Below, in pieces: positions 59,435-64,000 of a DNA stretch of 64,000 bases (its first letter is position 1; every line of letters begins with the position of its first letter). Origin of the DNA: Deltaproteobacteria bacterium (lineage in GTDB: Bacteria; Myxococcota; UBA727; VGSZ01); assembly GCA_016177705.1 (NCBI GenBank), contig JACOUT010000017.1:1-64000 (forward strand), read 5' to 3'. A program made the translations under genes and the position numbers. The notes below the pieces were generated by a model. The model searched no databases. It was not told the DNA's origin and worked only from the letters and a program-made list of their open reading frames with translations.

Positions 59435-61963
59435 GTGCCTTCCAGCGTCGAGCCGCGCGTGTCCGAGACCGGGACCGCTCCCTTGGAGACGGGGGAGCAG
59501 CTCGGGCGCTATCGGCTGCTCAAGAAGATCGCGCGCGGCGGCATGGCCGAGGTCTTCGTAGCGCGCAGCTTCGGCGCCTGGGGCTTCGAGAAGACCGTCG
59601 CCATCAAGCGCATCCTCGACAAATACGGCAACGATCCGGCCTTCATCCGCATGATGGTCGACGAGGCCAAGATCACGGTCTTGCTCAACCACCCGAACGT
59701 CGCCCAGATCATCGAGCTGGCCGAGCAGGAGGGCGACTACTTCATCGTCATGGAGTTCGTGCCGGGCGTGTCGCTGTCGGCGCTCTCCAAGCGCCTGCGC
59801 GAACGCAGCGAGCGCGTCGGCGTGCTCGAGGGATGCTTCATCGTCACCGAGACGCTGCAGGGCTTGCAGGCGGCGCACGAGCAGAAGGACGCGAGCGGCA
59901 AGCTCGCGAAGATCATCCACCGCGACGTCAGCCCGCAAAACGTGCTCTTGTCGTTCGACGGCCACGTCAAGGTCATCGACTTCGGCATCGCGCGCGCGCG
60001 CCACCGCCTCGAGATGACCGAGGTCGGCACCATCAAGGGCAAGCTGCGCTACCTGGCGCCGGAGATGATCGACCCGCTGCGCTTCATGAAGTCGGGCGAC
60101 TTCGATCACCGTGTCGACGTGTTCGCGGCCGGCATCGTTTTGTGGGAGCTGATCGCCAACCGCACGCTCTACGAAGGCGACGACGAGATGGTGGTGTACG
60201 ACGCCATCACCGAGAAGGACGCGCCCGATCTGGCCTCGCTCGGGCTGTGCGACCGCGCGCTCGCCGACATCGTCAAGCGCGCGCTGACGCGCGCTCCCGA
60301 GCGGCGCTACGACAGCGCCGAGCAGTTCGCCGACGACCTGCGCGCCTACCTCTATCGCAACGACCCGGCCTTCACGCACCGCCGCGTCGCCGCCGTGCTC
60401 ACGCGGCACTTCCCTGCCGAGAAGGAAGAGCTGCTCGCGCTCGAGCGCGGCGCAGTCGCGGGCGGCGCACCTGCGCCTGCCAACGCTGCCCCAGCCAGGG
60501 CCGCGGCCGAGGGGCGCTCCTCCCAAAAGCATGCGGCCGCCCCGCCGCCGCCGCCGGCGCCGCCGACGGTGGTGGAGACACCCAAGCAGGAATCGACCAG
60601 CCGCGTGCGGCGTGAGCGCGCGCGCAAGAACGTCGTCGACGTCGGCGACGCGCGCGCACCCGTCAACGCGCCCACCGTGGTCGCCGAGCTGCCGCGCATC
60701 GATGGCGACGAGCACGCCGACGAGGGCGACGGCGTGCTCACGGTCAACACGCTGGTGTCGCGCAGCGACCGCAAGGCGGCGCCGGAGCGCGCCGCCGGCT
60801 TCGGCGTCGGCGCCGAGACCGTGACCGTGAGCGGCGACGCGCGCGCCGCGCTGCGCGCGCGTCGCGGCAACAGCGGCGGCTCGCCGGTCGCACCCGGCGG
60901 CGCTGCTGAGCACAACATCACCGTCGACGACGCCTCGCTCCCCGCGGCCATCGACTCGCCGGGCGCCGAGGCCACCGGCAGCGTGCTGTCGTCGGCGCTG
61001 GCACCCGTGGGACAGACGGTGTCGGGCCCCGACCACCCCTCGGGCGCGCGCCCGCGGCGCCAGACTTTCACGGGCGCGCTGCGCAGCTCGCCGTACGCGC
61101 CCTGGCTGCTCGCCGCGGTCACCGGCATCGGCATCGCCGTCATCGCGCTCGTGGTGCGGGAGACCTCGCGCCCCGCCCCGCCCCCGCCAAAGAAGCCGAC
61201 CATCGCGGTGGTGATCGCGACCGACGCCCCGGCCGCCGTCGTGGGTCGCGCCGGCGTCGACCAGGCAGCGCCGGCGCGCTTCGACGCCTTGCCGGGCGAC
61301 TCCTTCGAGGTGGTGGTGAAGGCGCCCGGCTACCGAGAGGAGGTCCGTCGGGTGGCGGTGCCGCGCGACGCCGTCGCCGGCTTCACCGTCGAGGTGCCGC
61401 TGTCGGCTCCGAACAAACCGCTCACCCTCAAGGTGGTGCCGAGCGACGCGACCGTAACGGTCAACGATCAGCCGTGGAGCGCAGAGGTCGCGTTTCCCGT
61501 CGGCGCCATCGTCAAGGTGCAGGTGAGCGCGCCCGGCTTCGTGGCGGTGCGCCGCGAGCTCGAGGTCAAGGCGGCCGAGCCGCTCGAGCTGGCGGTCGAG
61601 CTGCGGGCCGAGGAAGAGGCCGTCAAACCCGTGACGCCGCCGACACCCATCGAGCAGGAGCGCCCGGTCGACAAGCGCCCGGTCGACAAGCGGCCGAAGG
61701 TCGACAAGCCCAAGCCGGATCGGCCGAAGCCGGAGGCCACGGCCAAGAACGGCACGCTCAAGGTCAAGACCAAGCCCTTCATCACCGAGGTGACCATCGA
61801 CGGCCAGCGCCAGGCCGACACCACGCCCATCACCGTCGAGCTGCCTTCCGGCAAGCACGTGGTGGTGGTGCGACACGCCGCCACGGGCCAGTCGAAGAGC
61901 GCCACGGTCACCGTCAAGGCCGGCGCCGTCGTCGAGCACACCTTCACGTTCGAGCCCAAGTAG
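59435..61963 (+). CDS. Hanks-type Ser/Thr protein kinase with PEGA domain
   Basis: 842 aa. The kinase domain covers residues about 25-300: Gly-rich loop KKIARGGMAEVFVA, Lys in TVAIKRILDKY, HRDVSPQNVLLSFDGHVKVIDFGIA holding the catalytic Asp and the DFG motif, and YLAPEMIDPL. A disordered Pro/Ala linker with many charged patches (about 330-555) leads to one TM helix (about 557-580; WLLAAVTGIGIAVIALVV), then beta PEGA-like repeats and a Lys/Pro-rich stretch (VDKRPVDKRPKVDKPKPD) before a final PEGA-like domain (about 760-842). A GTG start at 59435 is accepted; no better start is in frame. Substrates are unknown; FHA proteins are the usual partners. Confidence 0.93.
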   Translation: MPSSVEPRVSETGTAPLETGEQLGRYRLLKKIARGGMAEVFVARSFGAWGFEKTVAIKRILDKYGNDPAFIRMMVDEAKITVLLNHPNVAQIIELAEQEGDYFIVMEFVPGVSLSALSKRLRERSERVGVLEGCFIVTETLQGLQAAHEQKDASGKLAKIIHRDVSPQNVLLSFDGHVKVIDFGIARARHRLEMTEVGTIKGKLRYLAPEMIDPLRFMKSGDFDHRVDVFAAGIVLWELIANRTLYEGDDEMVVYDAITEKDAPDLASLGLCDRALADIVKRALTRAPERRYDSAEQFADDLRAYLYRNDPAFTHRRVAAVLTRHFPAEKEELLALERGAVAGGAPAPANAAPARAAAEGRSSQKHAAAPPPPPAPPTVVETPKQESTSRVRRERARKNVVDVGDARAPVNAPTVVAELPRIDGDEHADEGDGVLTVNTLVSRSDRKAAPERAAGFGVGAETVTVSGDARAALRARRGNSGGSPVAPGGAAEHNITVDDASLPAAIDSPGAEATGSVLSSALAPVGQTVSGPDHPSGARPRRQTFTGALRSSPYAPWLLAAVTGIGIAVIALVVRETSRPAPPPPKKPTIAVVIATDAPAAVVGRAGVDQAAPARFDALPGDSFEVVVKAPGYREEVRRVAVPRDAVAGFTVEVPLSAPNKPLTLKVVPSDATVTVNDQPWSAEVAFPVGAIVKVQVSAPGFVAVRRELEVKAAEPLELAVELRAEEEAVKPVTPPTPIEQERPVDKRPVDKRPKVDKPKPDRPKPEATAKNGTLKVKTKPFITEVTIDGQRQADTTPITVELPSGKHVVVVRHAATGQSKSATVTVKAGAVVEHTFTFEPK

Positions 61964-61996
61964 CAGGCCCCGGCCGCGCTGGCCGGGCGGCGCTAC
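61960..61996. terminator. Bidirectional hairpin between convergent genes
   Basis: A nested inverted repeat: GTAGC...GCTAC outer arms (61960-61964 and 61992-61996) around CCCGGCC...GGCCGGG (61969-61975 and 61981-61987), loop GCGCT. It contains both stop codons of the flanking genes. No T-run on either side, so termination is tentative. Confidence 0.4.
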
Positions 61997-63072
61997 ATGC
62001 CGTCGTCGGTGACGAGCTTGCCGCCGCTCTCGTCGAGCTTCTTGAGGGCTTCGTCGCCCTCCGGGCTCTGTGGCGCCTTCTTGCCGTCCGCCGGCTTGCC
62101 GCCGGTGGCGGGGGCGTCCTTGGGCTTCGCGGCGCGCGCACGATCCACCGTGTCGGCCAGGCCGAGCAGCGGCACGATCTCGACCTCCGCGATCTGCGTG
62201 TCGTCCTTCTTGTCACCAAGGTAGACGCTCTCGATGCGGAACTGCAGCTCGACCACGCCCTTGCGGTTGACCGGGATGTAGAGCACCTGCGCCTTGTTCT
62301 CGCAGGCGAACTCGATGCGGTCACCGATGGCGTCGATGCCGAGCGAAGAGAAGTCGATGCCGGCGGCGGTGTCGCCGACGTCGGCCTCGGTCTTGGCGCG
62401 CAGCGAGCCGCGGTGGATGCGATTGGCGTCGAAGAAGGCGCGCGAGCCGGCGCCGCTGCCCGAGTGGATGGCCACGTAGCCGACGTCGGTGGGCTTGGGC
62501 AGCGTCAGCGTCAGCGTCTGGCCGATGCCGGTGCCGGACGCGCCCTCGGCCCACGCGGTGCCGAGGTCGCCGTCGATGGCGCGCTCGGGGCCGAAACCCG
62601 GTGCGGCGGACGACCCCTTGGCGGCGAGGCCGGCATAGAGGCCGGCCTTGTCGGAGCGCAGCTTCAGCTCCTCACCGGGCGTCCAGACGAGCTGCTTGCG
62701 GTCGGACAGGAGCACGCCGAGCTTCTTGCCCGACACCCGCGCCTTCTCACACAGGATCTCGTCGAGCTGGACGTGGAAGATCGGCCGCAGGTCGGGCGCA
62801 CGCCCGCCGTAGACCGCGACGCCGCTGGTCTGCTGGGTGCGGCCGGTGTCCTCCCGGTAGCAGACGACGGTCTCGTCTTTGCCGTCGCCGTCGAGATCCC
62901 CGGTGGAGAGGTCGACCACCACGAAGGCGCTCGACAGCGCGGCCAACCAGGGCCCGTTGTCGCTCGCGGCCGCAGCCGCGGCCGGGCCGGCCGCGACGGC
63001 GGCCAGCGCGAGCCCGGCCAGCGGTCGGAGCGGCGCACACATGGCCGCGAGTATGGATCGCCGTAGCAGCAC
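61993..63072 (-). CDS. Secreted protein with NADase-type glycan-binding (discoidin-like) domain
   Basis: 359 aa. Signal peptide PLAGLALAAVAAGPAAAAAA. An FG-GAP-like strand (STGDLDGDGKDETVVCYRED) occurs near residue 57. Residues about 150-290 carry a discoidin-like beta-sandwich: FGPERAIDGDLGTAWAEGAS and GQTLTLTLPKPTDVGYVAIHSG, which match my knowledge of the glycan-binding domain next to NADase-like translocation proteins. A Lys/Pro-rich disordered tail (from about 310) ends the protein. Role: probably binds polysaccharides at the cell surface. GTG 63072 is listed; ATG 63042 gives a shorter but plausible signal peptide. The gene converges on the kinase. Confidence 0.72.
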   Translation of the reverse strand: MLLRRSILAAMCAPLRPLAGLALAAVAAGPAAAAAASDNGPWLAALSSAFVVVDLSTGDLDGDGKDETVVCYREDTGRTQQTSGVAVYGGRAPDLRPIFHVQLDEILCEKARVSGKKLGVLLSDRKQLVWTPGEELKLRSDKAGLYAGLAAKGSSAAPGFGPERAIDGDLGTAWAEGASGTGIGQTLTLTLPKPTDVGYVAIHSGSGAGSRAFFDANRIHRGSLRAKTEADVGDTAAGIDFSSLGIDAIGDRIEFACENKAQVLYIPVNRKGVVELQFRIESVYLGDKKDDTQIAEVEIVPLLGLADTVDRARAAKPKDAPATGGKPADGKKAPQSPEGDEALKKLDESGGKLVTDDGM

Positions 63073-63152
63073 GTCAATTTCTCGTTGCGGGACCCGCCGG
63101 AGGACACTGTAGAAGGCCCTGGAGAAGACGCTGTGCCGGGCAGGAGCATTCG

Positions 63153-64000
63153 TTGACCGCGCTCATCACCTGTGGGCACACCCGTGCCGGCCTGGCGGCG
63201 ACCCGCGCGCTCGGTCGGGCCGGCATCGCGGTGGCCGTGGCCGCTCCGGTGCGCCCGGCGCTGGCCATGTGGTCACGGTACGCCACCTCCACGCTCTTGG
63301 TGCCCGAGGCCGGGGGGGAGGCGCAGCGCTTCGCCGAGGCCGTGGCGGACGAGGCGGCCGGCCGCCACTGCGACCTGGTGCTGCCCGCCACCGACGACGC
63401 ATTGTGGGCGCTGTCACGCTGGCGCGACACGCTGCCCCCGGCCGCGCTGCGCGCTTTGCCGTCGCACGACGCGGTGACGCGCGTGCTCGACCGCACGGCG
63501 CTCTACGACCGCGCGCGCGCGCTCGGCATCGCCACCATCGACGCCCTGCGCATCGACGTCCCGGAGGCCGTGGAGCCGGCGCTGTTGCGCATCGACGCTG
63601 AAGGGGCCCTGCCGCTCTTGGTGCGGCCGCTGGTGCCCTGGGTGGAGCGCGAGGACGGCACGCGCCGCGTGGCCGAGAGCATCCCGGTCGAGAGCATCGC
63701 CGAGCTGCGGCGCCTGCTGTACGCGCGCGAGGATCTGGTGGCGGGCGGCTGCCTGCTCGAGCCGCGGCCACCGGGGCGCTGGTTCGGCTACGGCGCGGTG
63801 TGCGACGGCGGTCGCGTGCTCGGCGAGGTCTTCCAGGAGCGGCTGCGCGAGCGCGGCGACCTTTCGGGCGTCTCGAGCCTGGCGCGCACGCTGCCGCCCG
63901 ACGAGCGGGTGCGCGCGCTCGCGGTGGCCATTCTCGAATCGCTGTCGTGGCAGGGGCCGGTGCTGGTGGAGATGCACCAGGACCCGGCGGGCAACTTGCG
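63153..64000 (+). CDS. ATP-grasp domain protein, 3'-truncated by the window
   Basis: 282 codons are visible, open to the right edge. TTG 63153 is preceded by CAGGAG at 8 nt, a strong ribosome site, and the frame is uninterrupted. The N-terminus ALITCGHTRAGLAATRALGRAG and SRYATSTLLVPEAGGEAQ resembles the pre-ATP-grasp domain of carbamoyl-phosphate synthase-like ligases; DLVLPATDDALWALSRW and VLDRTALYDRARALGIATI are the usual link into the ATP-grasp fold, with LLVRPLVPWV and VLVEMHQDPAGN further on. It should ligate a carboxylate to an amine or thiol, but the specificity-determining C-terminus is missing. It stands 80 bp from the divergent glycan-binding gene. Confidence 0.75.
   Translation, partial: MTALITCGHTRAGLAATRALGRAGIAVAVAAPVRPALAMWSRYATSTLLVPEAGGEAQRFAEAVADEAAGRHCDLVLPATDDALWALSRWRDTLPPAALRALPSHDAVTRVLDRTALYDRARALGIATIDALRIDVPEAVEPALLRIDAEGALPLLVRPLVPWVEREDGTRRVAESIPVESIAELRRLLYAREDLVAGGCLLEPRPPGRWFGYGAVCDGGRVLGEVFQERLRERGDLSGVSSLARTLPPDERVRALAVAILESLSWQGPVLVEMHQDPAGNL

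Overview
The window looks like chromosomal DNA of a Myxococcota-type (deltaproteobacterial) bacterium, most likely an uncultured lineage. Evidence seen directly: very high GC, many GTG starts, dense ATGA/GTGA stop-start overlaps, PEGA-domain Ser/Thr kinases, an FHA-containing sigma-54 activator, a TIGR04551-type outer membrane protein, Cys-rich lipoproteins with long Gly-Glu repeat linkers, a C-terminal Cys/hydrophobic/Arg tail resembling the MYXO-CTERM sorting signal, and a type IV pilus locus. I see no rRNA, tRNA, CRISPR array, transposase or phage gene. Only one short palindrome (34310-34376) looks like a mobile-element relic.

Layout. 1-2363: 3' end of a PEGA protein (probably a kinase) coupled to an FHA/AAA+/Fis activator. 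2364-5884: Clp-type AAA+ unfoldase and a DUF2520 protein (minus). 5936-9144: minus-strand run with the muramidase namZ, a possible 45-aa gene, an unknown protein, nadD and a GE-tailed lipoprotein. 9232-15529: plus-strand run of unknown lipoproteins, a transglutaminase-like protein, an ABC ATPase and an MlaE-type permease, with plsX antisense among them. 15542-24925: minus-strand envelope block with a golvesin-containing amidase, a giant amidohydrolase/TSP3/lamin-tail lipoprotein, a beta-barrel protein and a PilZ-like protein. 25174-34197: ECF sigma factor, then mostly minus-strand genes for wall turnover (serine hydrolase, LD-carboxypeptidase), hydrolases, a phosphodiesterase and holB. 34756-37575: lysine-rich basic protein, HEAT-repeat protein, hydrolase and prepilin peptidase. 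37702-47095: XRE regulator, pilMNOPQ, then a coupled run of lipoprotein, Roadblock protein, aroQ, efp and an Rsm22-like methyltransferase. 46998-50609: a lone type III secretion switch protein (SctU) with three unknown neighbours and a striking palindrome over its start codon. 50670-64000: Cys-rich GE lipoprotein, DUF4190/pilin hybrid, thioesterase, fused alpha-keto acid dehydrogenase E1, sixA, a PpiC isomerase, two PEGA proteins (one a kinase), a glycan-binding secreted protein and the start of an ATP-grasp gene.

How the genes work together. Three themes recur. Peptidoglycan turnover is served by namZ, the amidase, the LD-carboxypeptidase and the beta-lactamase-fold hydrolase. Type IV pili are served by pilD, pilMNOPQ and perhaps the pilin-like hybrid. 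Surface display and envelope signalling are served by the lipoproteins, PEGA proteins, kinases and FHA activator. The most unusual points are the 43-bp perfect dyad containing the sctU start codon together with the NPAH variant of its cleavage motif, a CTG-initiated amidase interrupted by a golvesin-like domain, the amidohydrolase/TSP3/lamin-tail fusion, and a pilin-like core attached to a DUF4190 membrane module.
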